A stretch of DNA of 64,000 nucleotides, taken from Sinorhizobium mexicanum. GTDB taxonomy: Bacteria > Pseudomonadota > Alphaproteobacteria > Rhizobiales > Rhizobiaceae. Numbering within the stretch: position 1 is the stretch's first letter; the number at the start of each line of letters is the position of its first letter. A program made the position numbers and the translations under genes. The stretch covers positions 1,054,001-1,118,000 of the forward strand of contig NZ_CP041241.1 of assembly GCF_013488225.1 (NCBI RefSeq), written 5' to 3'. This document shows positions 45,001 through 53,004 of this stretch, piece by piece. Below the pieces are notes generated by a model. It was given only the letters and a program-made list of their open reading frames with translations. It searched no databases and was not told the DNA's origin.

Positions 45001-46155
45001 TCAGTTCAGCATCTGGCCGGAAATGATGATGCGTTGAATTTCACTTGATCCTTCGTAGATTCGCATGATCCGCAAATCGCGGTTGATCCTTTCGATCGGA
45101 AAATCACGAGTATATCCATAGCCGCCGTGCAGTTGCAGCGCGCAATCCGCGATGCGGCCGGCAGCCTCGGATGCGTGCAGCTTAGCCATGGAGGCCGCGA
45201 GAGAGAAGCGCCCGCCGCCTGCGTGCGCCAGGTCCCGTTGCCGCGCTGCGTCCTGAGCGAGCAGCAATGCCGAACGATAGGCCAATCCCATATCCGCGAT
45301 CATCCACCGTATGCCCTGCCGGTCACTCAACGGCTGGCCGCCGATGATGCGGTCCTTCGCATAGCCGATGGCCGCTTTCATCGCCGCCTCGGCCATTCCG
45401 AGACACTGAGCGGCCACTTCGATGCGGCCATTGTCGAGCACCTGCATCGCGGTGCGGAAGCCGCTGCCTTCCTCGCCGAGCAGCGCATCCGCAGGGAGAT
45501 GGCAATCGATGTTCAGCGTGAAGACATGACCGCCCTTCAGCCCCATGGTCTTTTCCGCCGGAGCGGCCTCAAGGCCCGGCGTGCCCTTGGGCAGAATGAA
45601 GGCCGAGATGCCGCGATGTCGCTTCTCCGGGTCGGTCACAGCATAGAGCACAATGAAATCCGCCACACCGCCATTCGAGATGAAGCATTTCGTACCCTTG
45701 AGATGCCAACCGGTGCCGGTGCGGCGTGCGCGGGTTTTCATGTCGGCCGGATCGGATCCCGCAGTGGGTTCGGTCAGGCCGAACGCTCCCAAGGCTTCGC
45801 CCGTCGCGGCCCTGGTCAGCCATTCCTGCTTCTGCGTCTCCGTTCCGCCAAAGAGGATCGAGTCGGTCGCCAGATAATGTGCCGTCAGCGCCGACGCGGT
45901 GGAGCCGCAGGCGCCGGCGACGATCGCCACGGCCCTGAGCAGCGCGGGGGCAGAGATGCCGCTGCCGCCATACGCCTCGGGCAGGTTGGCGCCCAGCATC
46001 CCGGCTTCGGCCAATATTGCCAGTTGGTCATGAACGAAGGTCGAGGTTTCGTCGGTCTCTGCCGCCTTTGGTGCTATGCGCTCCGCGCAGATGCGGGTGA
46101 GCACGTCGCAAAAAAGCCGCTCTTCCTCAGCCAGCATGTACCATTCGTCACTCAT
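45001..46155 (-). CDS. Acyl-CoA dehydrogenase
   Basis: A 384-residue FAD-dependent dehydrogenase. 'GAFGLTEPTAGSDPADMKTRA' (split) near residue 122 is the signature with FAD contacts, 'KCFISNGGVADF' follows, and the C-terminal 'ALQLHGGYGYTRDFPIERINRDLRIMRIYEGSSEIQR' (split) contains the catalytic glutamate of the 'YEG' type. The start ATG 46155 overlaps the CoA-transferase gene by eight bases. With that transferase it would activate and oxidise a short or branched acid; the substrate is not evident. Confidence 0.9.
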   Translation of the reverse strand: MSDEWYMLAEEERLFCDVLTRICAERIAPKAAETDETSTFVHDQLAILAEAGMLGANLPEAYGGSGISAPALLRAVAIVAGACGSTASALTAHYLATDSILFGGTETQKQEWLTRAATGEALGAFGLTEPTAGSDPADMKTRARRTGTGWHLKGTKCFISNGGVADFIVLYAVTDPEKRHRGISAFILPKGTPGLEAAPAEKTMGLKGGHVFTLNIDCHLPADALLGEEGSGFRTAMQVLDNGRIEVAAQCLGMAEAAMKAAIGYAKDRIIGGQPLSDRQGIRWMIADMGLAYRSALLLAQDAARQRDLAHAGGGRFSLAASMAKLHASEAAGRIADCALQLHGGYGYTRDFPIERINRDLRIMRIYEGSSEIQRIIISGQMLN

Positions 46156-47302
46156 GCGCGTTCTCCAATCCGAATTCCTTGAGGATCGCGTCGCGATCGC
46201 CTCCAAGGCGCGGTGCCGAGGTCGCCGCCACCGGTTTTTCGCCGTCGAAGCGGACAGGCTGACCGACTGTGGGCGCCTCGCCCAGCACCGGATGCTGCAG
46301 CAGGCTGACCAAACCGCGCGTGGCTGCGTGCTCGTTCGACATCGCCTGCGCGATGTCCCAGATCGGCGCGGCGGGCAGGCTTGCGGCGGAGAGGGCGGCG
46401 ACGGCTTCCTCGGTGGTCACGGTGCGGGACCAGCTTTCGATCAGCGCCTTCAACGCCGGCTCGTGCTCCGTGCGGCTTGTGTCCGTGGCGAAGCGCGGAT
46501 CGCCGGCAGCCTCGGGCTCGCCGATGAGATCCGCAAGCGCGGTAAATTGTCTGGCGTTCAGCACGGCGATCACCACCTGCCCATCCTTGGTGGCAAAACA
46601 ACCGAAGGGGGTCGAGAGCGGATGGCGGTTGCCGACGCGTCGCGGCAGTTGTCCGGCATAAAGATGCAGCGCGTGGCTGGTGGTCAGCATGGAAAACAGC
46701 GCGTCATACATCGCGACGTCGAGGGTGGCGCCCTGCCCTGTCGTATTGCGCTGCACCAGCGCGGCCATGATCGACCAGCTGGCAAACAGCCCCGACAACA
46801 GATCGGCAATGCTTTCGCCGGTCTTCAGCGGCGCACCGCCCTCTTCGCCGGTGCTGGCCATAAGCCCGGACATGGCTTGCACCACCAGGTCATAGGCCGG
46901 CAAGTCCCTGAACGGCCCCTCCTGTCCGAAGCCCGAGATCGAGCAATAGATGAGGCGCGGATTGGCTTTTCGCAGCGCCTCGGCGCCAAGCCCCAACCGT
47001 GCGGCTACGCCGGGGCGAAAATTCTCGACCACGACATCGACACGAGCCGCAAGCGCCTCAGCCAGCGCCAGGTCGTCCGCATTCTTAAGGTCCAGGACAA
47101 CGCTGCGCTTACCGCGATTGTTCAGCGTGAAGAGGGCGCTTTCGCCCTGACTGAACGGGCCGATATGGCGATAGTCATCGCCAGTGGGCGGCTCCAGCTT
47201 GATGACCTCGGCCCCGAGATCGGCAAGCAGGGCCGTACAGTAGGGCCCCGCCAGCACACGGGACAGGTCCAGCACCTTGATCCCCGCAAGCGGCCGGCTC
47301 AT
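46148..47302 (-). CDS. CaiB/BaiF family III CoA-transferase
   Basis: A 384-residue CoA-transferase. 'IKVLDLSRVLAGPYCTALLADLGAEVIKLEPP' (split) opens the protein, 'NFRPGVAARLGL' follows, and 'LPAYDLVVQAMSGLMAST' near residue 148 carries the catalytic aspartate. The family moves CoA between organic acids (formate/oxalate, carnitine, glutarate and others). It is the first gene of a leftward pair with the acyl-CoA dehydrogenase and is divergent from a GntR/UTRA regulator. Confidence 0.9.
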   Translation of the reverse strand: MSRPLAGIKVLDLSRVLAGPYCTALLADLGAEVIKLEPPTGDDYRHIGPFSQGESALFTLNNRGKRSVVLDLKNADDLALAEALAARVDVVVENFRPGVAARLGLGAEALRKANPRLIYCSISGFGQEGPFRDLPAYDLVVQAMSGLMASTGEEGGAPLKTGESIADLLSGLFASWSIMAALVQRNTTGQGATLDVAMYDALFSMLTTSHALHLYAGQLPRRVGNRHPLSTPFGCFATKDGQVVIAVLNARQFTALADLIGEPEAAGDPRFATDTSRTEHEPALKALIESWSRTVTTEEAVAALSAASLPAAPIWDIAQAMSNEHAATRGLVSLLQHPVLGEAPTVGQPVRFDGEKPVAATSAPRLGGDRDAILKEFGLENAHE

Positions 47303-47404
47303 ACCCGCGTCTCCGACGCTGGGTGCGCTACCTGGTCACGAGTCATGGCATTGCTGAGAACGTGCATCCGCTCCTCCTCCCGATTGGTGCCGACACATGG
47401 ATAA

Positions 47405-47464
47405 TGTCTAAACATAACGCCGCAGATATGTCTATACTTATTTTGAAGATGTGTCTAAACTTAC
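47405..47464. promoter_or_regulatory. Three HutC-type regulator boxes
   Basis: Direct repeats TGTCTAAACATAA (47405), TGTCTATACTTAT (47429) and TGTCTAAACTTAC (47452), 24 and 23 bases apart, lie between the divergent CoA-transferase and regulator genes. The middle TGTCTATAC is the complement of GTATAGACA, close to the HutC-subfamily consensus GT-N-TA-N-AC. Confidence 0.7.
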
Positions 47465-47496
47465 CGGTGGCGCTGCTCTGGTGGTGTGGAGGAGAT

Positions 47497-48228
47497 GTGA
47501 GCGACAAACTGACTGGCCGGACCATGCCCAAGGCACAAAGTATCGCCGACGAGGTCCGTCGTCGGATCGTCGAACTGAAATGGCGCCAGGGCGAACGTAT
47601 ACCCGACGAGGCGGAACTCGCCGTCGAGTTCGACGCTGCGCGGGCGACGGTCAACAAGGCGTTGCAAGTGCTCGCGGACGAGGGCCTGCTGGATCGCAAA
47701 CGACGGGCCGGCACGCGTGTGGCGATCAATCCGGTGAGCAAGGCGACCTTCTCAATTCCGATCGTGCGTGAGCAGGTCGAGGAGGCGGGAATGGCCTACA
47801 GCCATCGCGTCGTGGCGCAGCGACTCAGTCCGGTCCCAGCGCAGATCGCAACGCGCCTGGGTCTTCCGGAAGGCGAGCTTCTGGTTCATCTCAGGGCCGT
47901 GCACTACGCGGACGGAAAGCCCTACCAACTGGAGGAGCGCTGGCTTAACCCGCGCGCCGCGCCAGGGCTGCAGCAAGCCGACCTCCGGGATCTGAATGCC
48001 AACGAATGGCTGGTGCGCAACGCCCCCTATCTTCGGGCAGAATTTTTCTTCTCGGCCGAAAACGCCGATCGGCGCGACGCGCGATTATTGCAGACTAGGC
48101 AAGGTCAGGCACTGCTGATCCTGCATCGCACAACCTGGAATGATCTCGGCCCCATCACCACTGTCCGGGTGGCATTCCAGCCCGGCCACCGTTTCGGCGC
48201 CGGCGAGGGCCGCGATCACGCGGGCTAA
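47497..48228 (+). CDS. GntR-family regulator with UTRA domain (HutC type)
   Basis: A 243-residue regulator. The winged helix is 'SIADEVRRRIVELKWRQGERIPDEAELAVEFDAARATVNKALQVLADEGLL' (split), and the C-terminal UTRA ligand domain follows ('LPEGELLVHLRAVHYADGKPYQLEERWLNP'). I chose the GTG at 47497 with GGAGGA upstream; ATG 47524 is an alternative and the frame further upstream crosses the operator boxes. It likely represses the divergent CoA-transferase/acyl-CoA dehydrogenase genes and itself. Confidence 0.9.
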   Translation: MSDKLTGRTMPKAQSIADEVRRRIVELKWRQGERIPDEAELAVEFDAARATVNKALQVLADEGLLDRKRRAGTRVAINPVSKATFSIPIVREQVEEAGMAYSHRVVAQRLSPVPAQIATRLGLPEGELLVHLRAVHYADGKPYQLEERWLNPRAAPGLQQADLRDLNANEWLVRNAPYLRAEFFFSAENADRRDARLLQTRQGQALLILHRTTWNDLGPITTVRVAFQPGHRFGAGEGRDHAG

Positions 48229-48320
48229 CACCTGACGCAATCTTGCGGAAGCGAATGCGCAGTTCCCTTCCGCTAAATTCGCGCCCGCTCCGAACAGCCG
48301 AAACGTTCAAACCGGCGCCA

Positions 48321-48352
48321 CAGGCCGCGCGCTTTACCAGAGGTGCGGCCTG
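48321..48352. terminator. Hairpin between convergent genes
   Basis: CAGGCCGC (48321-48328) pairs perfectly with GCGGCCTG (48345-48352). It lies in the 150 bases between the convergent regulator and exsA genes and could stop both transcripts. Part of its loop resembles a decayed RIME-like element. Confidence 0.45.
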
Positions 48353-48378
48353 CGTACTGCTGCGTGAATGCGGTTCTC

Positions 48379-50193
48379 TCAACCATCGTTGAGGACAAGG
48401 CCCTTGGTGAGCTCCAGTGCCTGCCGCTCGAAGAGCCCACGGTAAATGCCGCCTTTCAGACGAATGAGCGTGCCATGATCGCCCTCTTCCGCGATACGAC
48501 CGCGGCTGAAGACCAGCAACCGGTCCAGCGCGCGCACCGTCGACAGCCGATGCGCAATTACCAGGGTTGTGCGCCCCATCATCAGCCGCTCCATCGCCTG
48601 CTGGATCAGCACCTCGGATTCGGAATCGAGGCTCGATGTCGCTTCGTCAAGGATCAGGATCGGCGCGTCCGCCAGGAATGCCCGGGCGATGGCGACGCGC
48701 TGACGCTCGCCACCGGAGAGCTTGACGCCGCGCTCGCCGACCAACGTCCCGTAGCCCTTCGGCAACGCCTCAATGAAATCATGCGCGCTGGCAAGCCTTG
48801 CTGCCTCCTCGACCTCGCGCTGGGTCGCTCCCGGCCGCCCGTAGGCGATGTTTTCGGCAAGGGAACGATGGAACAGGATCGGCTCCTGCTGCACGATGGC
48901 GATCTGCTGGCGGAGCGACGCCTGCGTCACGCCGGCGATATCCTGCCCATCGATCCGGATCTCGCCCGCCTTCAGGTCGTGGAGGCGCTGGATCAGCTTG
49001 ACGAAGGTGGTCTTGCCCGATCCGGAATGTCCGACAAGCCCGACCCGCTCGCCGGCGCGGATGGTCACCGAGAAGCCGTCATAGAGCGGTGCCCGGTGTG
49101 CGCCGTAGTGGAAGGTCACGTCCTTGAACTCGATCTTGCCGTCGGTGATGCGGATCGGCGTCGCACCGGCCCGGTCTTCGATGCCGAGCGGCTGGGCATG
49201 GATGTCGACAAGCTCCTCCATGTCGTTGATCGATCGCTGCAGGTTGCGGATGTGCATACCCACTTCGCGCAGATATCCTTGCAGGATGAAGAAGGAGGTC
49301 AGCACGAAGGTGATGTCGCCGGCGCTCGCCTGCCCCCTCGCCCACAGCACCAAGGCAAAACCGATCACCGCCGCACGTAGCAGGAGCAGCATGGTGCCTT
49401 GCGCGGTGCCGTTGATCGTCCCGCGAATCCAGGTGCGCCGGGTCCGGTTCTGCCACTTGCCAAGAACCTTGGCGAGGCGTTGATCTTCGCGCTGCTCGGC
49501 GCCGAACCCCTTGACGACGATGTTGCAACTGATCGCGTCGGCAAGCGCACCGCCGAGCCTTGTATCCCAACTGTTGGCAAGGCTTGCCATCGGCGCCACA
49601 TAGCCGAGCGAGAGGGTGACGGTAACCGCAATAAAGGCCACCGAGCCCACCCCGATGATCACGCCCATCATCGGCCAGTACCAAGCCATCAATGCCGTCG
49701 ATCCGGTCAGCATGATCACCGACGGGAACAGCGCCACCAGCAGCGTGTCGTTCAGGAGATCCAGCGCCCACATCCCGCGCGTCACCTTGCGCACGGTCGA
49801 GCCGGCGAAGCTGTTGGCATGCCAGTCGCTGGAAAACCGCTGAATGTGAAAGAAGGCGCCGGAGGCGATGTCGGACATCATCTTCAGCGTCAGGGTGACG
49901 ATGCCCATGAATGTTACGTGCCTGAGCACGATGGCGCCGAGCGACAGGGCCATCAGCATGAGGAAGGCCGACACCGCCGCGTTCCAGGCAATCTCGTCAG
50001 TCGCTGCGCCTGAGACGACAGCGTCGACGAGCCTGCCGGAATAGAGTGGTGTCAACACGTCGGCAAGCGTGGAAAGAAGCACGGCGCCGAGGATCGCCAG
50101 GAGACGTGCCGGCTGTTTCTTCCAGTGAATCCAGCAAAAGCGGAAGACGCTACGGAACGCGCGGTCGCGCGCTACAAAACGGTTAAAAGCCAT
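48379..50193 (-). CDS. exsA: ABC exporter ExsA (MsbA-like half-transporter)
   Basis: A 604-residue type I ABC exporter with six membrane helices in the first ~320 residues and a C-terminal ATPase. Walker A is 'GHSGSGKTT', the signature '[15 protein letters not shown]' and Walker B 'ILILDEATSSLDSE', followed by the switch histidine in 'VIAHRLSTV'. It would act as a homodimer in the inner membrane. Its position next to exoB identifies it as ExsA, proposed to export polysaccharide- or lipid-linked material, but the substrate is unproven. Confidence 0.85.
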   Translation of the reverse strand: MAFNRFVARDRAFRSVFRFCWIHWKKQPARLLAILGAVLLSTLADVLTPLYSGRLVDAVVSGAATDEIAWNAAVSAFLMLMALSLGAIVLRHVTFMGIVTLTLKMMSDIASGAFFHIQRFSSDWHANSFAGSTVRKVTRGMWALDLLNDTLLVALFPSVIMLTGSTALMAWYWPMMGVIIGVGSVAFIAVTVTLSLGYVAPMASLANSWDTRLGGALADAISCNIVVKGFGAEQREDQRLAKVLGKWQNRTRRTWIRGTINGTAQGTMLLLLRAAVIGFALVLWARGQASAGDITFVLTSFFILQGYLREVGMHIRNLQRSINDMEELVDIHAQPLGIEDRAGATPIRITDGKIEFKDVTFHYGAHRAPLYDGFSVTIRAGERVGLVGHSGSGKTTFVKLIQRLHDLKAGEIRIDGQDIAGVTQASLRQQIAIVQQEPILFHRSLAENIAYGRPGATQREVEEAARLASAHDFIEALPKGYGTLVGERGVKLSGGERQRVAIARAFLADAPILILDEATSSLDSESEVLIQQAMERLMMGRTTLVIAHRLSTVRALDRLLVFSRGRIAEEGDHGTLIRLKGGIYRGLFERQALELTKGLVLNDG

Positions 50194-50686
50194 ACGATTT
50201 GCCCGGTGACGCGTGCACCGGCCTCAAAATCCAGTAACGATAGGAATGCCGTCAGGAAAAGCGAACGGGCGCTGCGGCATCAATGAATCGGCGCGATCTC
50301 CAGGCGGAGGGCACCGGACGAAGCCAATTCCGGGACTGCGATCAGAAGCGCAAGCGCCCTACGTCACACAGAGAATATTGGATCGCCCGATAGGGAGAAG
50401 GAAAAAACTGTCATCTTAGCCTCCCTGATTCCGATTGCCGGAAGACCCCTTATAGTTGAACACGGACAAAGCGCCAAGCGCGAATATTGCATTTTCGACG
50501 TCGTCGCTGGCTGGGTGAAGCCCGTTTGCAACAGTTGCCCGCCACCGTCCGCGCAGAACGGCCGTCTGGCCCAAAAATGCCGCCCGCTTCGCAGAACTTT
50601 TACAATCTGCTGGGAATTTCGCCGCTATTCGTTGCGAACCGTAGAGCGGTTCCTATTGAAACTAGATGCGAATCTTGAGGTTGACT
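50194..50686. other. Divergent promoter region of exsA and exoB
   Basis: About 490 bases between divergent genes. It should contain both promoters. Short frames here (e.g. 50213-50419, 50515-50844) lack ribosome binding sites and family features, and one overlaps exoB. I could not pick a specific operator. Confidence 0.45.
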
Positions 50687-51673
50687 GTGCAGAACAACAA
50701 CATTCTTGTCGTCGGCGGCGCCGGTTATATCGGCTCCCATACGTGTCTCCAACTGGCCGCCAAAGGCTACCAGCCCATCGTCTACGACAACCTCTCGAAC
50801 GGTCACGAAGAATTCGTCAAATGGGGTGTTCTCGAAAAAGGTGACATTCGAGACCGCAAGCGTCTCGACGACGTTCTCGCCCGATACCGGCCGCGTGCGA
50901 TCCTGCATTTTGCGGCCATGATCGAAGTCGGCCAGTCGGTGAAGGATCCGGCGGCATTCTACGACAACAATGTAATCGGCACGCTCACCTTGCTGTCGGC
51001 GGCGCTTGCTGCCGGCATCGACGCCTTCGTATTCTCGTCCACCTGCGCCACTTACGGCCTGCCCGATAGCGTGCCGATGGACGAGACCCACAAGCAGGCG
51101 CCGATCAACCCTTATGGGCGGACGAAATGGGTCTGCGAGCAAGCGTTGAAGGACTATGGTCTCTACAAGGGCCTGCGTTCCGTAATCCTGCGCTACTTCA
51201 ACGCAGCCGGCGCCGACTTCGAAGGACGGATCGGCGAATGGCATGAGCCGGAAACCCACGCGATACCGCTCGCTATCGATGCGGCCCTTGGCCGGCGGGA
51301 AAGTTTCAGCGTGTTCGGCACCGACTACGATACCCGCGACGGCACCTGCGTGCGCGACTACATCCATGTCCTCGACCTTGCGGATGCGCATGTGCGGGCG
51401 GTCGACTATCTGCTGGAAGGCGGCAAGAGCGTCGAGCTCAATCTCGGTACCGGGACCGGTACGACGGTCAAGGAGCTTCTAAGCGCGATCGAAAAGGTTG
51501 CGAGCCGGCCGTTCAATATCCGCTATGCCGATCGGCGCGAAGGCGACTCGACCACACTGGTCGCCAACAACGATCAGGCGCGCGCAGTGCTCGGCTGGGA
51601 GCCGCAATACGACCTCGCGGCGATCACCGAGTCGGCCTGGAATTGGCATTCGCGCAGAAATCAGGGTGTCTGA
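50687..51673 (+). CDS. exoB: UDP-glucose 4-epimerase ExoB
   Basis: A 328-residue extended SDR enzyme interconverting UDP-glucose and UDP-galactose, supplying galactose for exopolysaccharide and lipopolysaccharide. 'NILVVGGAGYIGSH' is the NAD-binding motif, 'SSTCATYG' and 'NPYGRTK' (catalytic Tyr-x3-Lys) are the active site, and 'RDYIHVLDLADAHVRA' is diagnostic of GalE. The start is a GTG at 50687 with TTGAGG six bases upstream, giving the usual ExoB length; ATG 50666 would add seven residues. It is the only rightward gene between exsA and exoX. Confidence 0.95.
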   Translation: MQNNNILVVGGAGYIGSHTCLQLAAKGYQPIVYDNLSNGHEEFVKWGVLEKGDIRDRKRLDDVLARYRPRAILHFAAMIEVGQSVKDPAAFYDNNVIGTLTLLSAALAAGIDAFVFSSTCATYGLPDSVPMDETHKQAPINPYGRTKWVCEQALKDYGLYKGLRSVILRYFNAAGADFEGRIGEWHEPETHAIPLAIDAALGRRESFSVFGTDYDTRDGTCVRDYIHVLDLADAHVRAVDYLLEGGKSVELNLGTGTGTTVKELLSAIEKVASRPFNIRYADRREGDSTTLVANNDQARAVLGWEPQYDLAAITESAWNWHSRRNQGV

Positions 51674-51694
51674 TTTCTGCGCAGCCACCAGCAT

Positions 51695-51785
51695 CTTTAA
51701 ATCGGCTGCGATCGGAGGATTAGAACCGAAGCAATTCAAAGTGCTACGGCGCCGCGCCCGTGAAAAGACGCGCGGCGCTGCAGAC
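51695..51785 (-). repeat. RIME-like repeat, copy D (degenerate)
   Basis: Inverted orientation relative to copy B: a 'TTTAAATCGGCTGCGATC' half followed by 'GCAATTCAAAGTGCTACGG' and the stem CGCCGCGC / GCGCGGCG. The first CTGCATG stem is lost. It follows exoB and may act as a 3' hairpin. Confidence 0.6.
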
Positions 51786-51884
51786 GTGCCGCGTTTCGCT
51801 CCGAGGAACAGGCGCGCCTTGAAAATAGGTGGGTAACGCACGCCAAGGTCACCGCGCCGCCACAGCCAAGCGCTCCAATGCTGA

Positions 51885-51986
51885 CCTACAGCGCCGTGGT
51901 CCTTCAGGACGCACAAAGGGCGCTGTAAGTCTTTGAATCTACGCATCGTGCCTCCGAAAATCGATTCCGATTTTCGGGCCGATGCG
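51885..51986 (+). repeat. RIME-like repeat, copy E (variant)
   Basis: CTACAGCGCC...GGGCGCTGTA forms the first stem, a 'GTCTTTGAATCTACGCATCG' linker follows, then CCGAAAATCG / CGATTTTCGG form a different second stem. It lies between exoB and exoZ, next to copy D, so two elements separate convergent genes. Confidence 0.6.
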
Positions 51987-52982
51987 CTAGCCAGCCACGC
52001 TTTGGGCTGCCGGTTGCACGCGCTTTCGATAAAGCAACGGACGCTCCAGCATCGCATAGCCGGCAATGCCGATCGCCGTGCCGGAAAGCACGGAAACCAC
52101 CATCGCTATCCAGGCATCGATCCCGACCATCGACGCGGCCTTGGCGACCACGGAAATTGCAAAAGTGTGCCAGACGTAGATCGAGTAGGAAGCGTTGCCG
52201 AGAAGGTTCGGCAATTTCAGCGAACGGAAATGTCCGCGAGCCTCGATCGCGAGGACACCGGCGACGAGCATCACTGCGAGCGGACCGATTGTGAATTCAT
52301 CGAATGGCAGGTGAAGAATACCGATAAGAGAGAAGCCGCCGACCGAGCAAGCGATCAGCGCCACGCCGGCCACGAGCGGCAGCACCCTGCCCTTCAGCCA
52401 CAACTCGCCGATGACCATACCAGCCACGAATTCAAGAATGACCGGGCGCGTGTAAGTCAACATCAAAGGATTGTCGAAGCGGGTCGCGAACCCGGTCACG
52501 ACCAGGAAGAGGAACAGACCGGCGATCGAAGGCAGGCGCCAGTTTCGCGGCAGCAATAGCGAGACCGCGAACACAGCGTAAAAGAGCATCTCGAAATTGA
52601 GCGTCCAGCCCTGCACCAGAACGGGCCATATCTCGCCGTTGCTCGGAGAGCGCATTGGCATGAAGAACAGCGAGGCGAGCACATGCTCGACGGATAGGAC
52701 CATGTTCGGGAAGAGCCCCGCGATCCCTCCGGCGACCATGACCATGGCCGCCAACCAATAGATGGGCACGATGCGGCGGATGCGATCGACCATGAACCGC
52801 GCCGGCGTGACGGGCCGGCGATCGCTGATCACCCACATGATGAAGCCGCTGATGACGAAGAAGACGTCAACACCGGCCGCACCGATCGCGAAATGATGGC
52901 CAGTCTTTTCTGCGGCATGGAATATCACGACCGACAACGCTGCCGCAGCGCGCAGGTATTGGATCCCGTGGATCGTTTTCAT
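51987..52982 (-). CDS. exoZ: Succinoglycan O-acetyltransferase ExoZ
   Basis: A 331-residue acyltransferase-3 family membrane protein with about ten hydrophobic segments. 'GIQYLRAAAALSVVIFHA' at the N-terminus carries the family R-x10-H active-site pattern, and 'GVDVFFVISGFIM' is the next conserved block. ExoZ adds acetyl groups to the succinoglycan repeat unit in the cytoplasmic membrane. The start is ATG 52982, with a TTG one codon upstream. It is the last gene of the leftward exoY-exoF-exoQ-exoZ set, 22 bases after exoQ. Confidence 0.9.
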   Translation of the reverse strand: MKTIHGIQYLRAAAALSVVIFHAAEKTGHHFAIGAAGVDVFFVISGFIMWVISDRRPVTPARFMVDRIRRIVPIYWLAAMVMVAGGIAGLFPNMVLSVEHVLASLFFMPMRSPSNGEIWPVLVQGWTLNFEMLFYAVFAVSLLLPRNWRLPSIAGLFLFLVVTGFATRFDNPLMLTYTRPVILEFVAGMVIGELWLKGRVLPLVAGVALIACSVGGFSLIGILHLPFDEFTIGPLAVMLVAGVLAIEARGHFRSLKLPNLLGNASYSIYVWHTFAISVVAKAASMVGIDAWIAMVVSVLSGTAIGIAGYAMLERPLLYRKRVQPAAQSVAG

Positions 52983-53004
52983 CAAGCGCCCCCACGACGC
53001 AGTA

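Noticed and set aside
50515..50844. Short frame crossing the exoB start
   Set aside because: Overlaps exoB in another frame, with no ribosome binding site; exoB accounts for the region.
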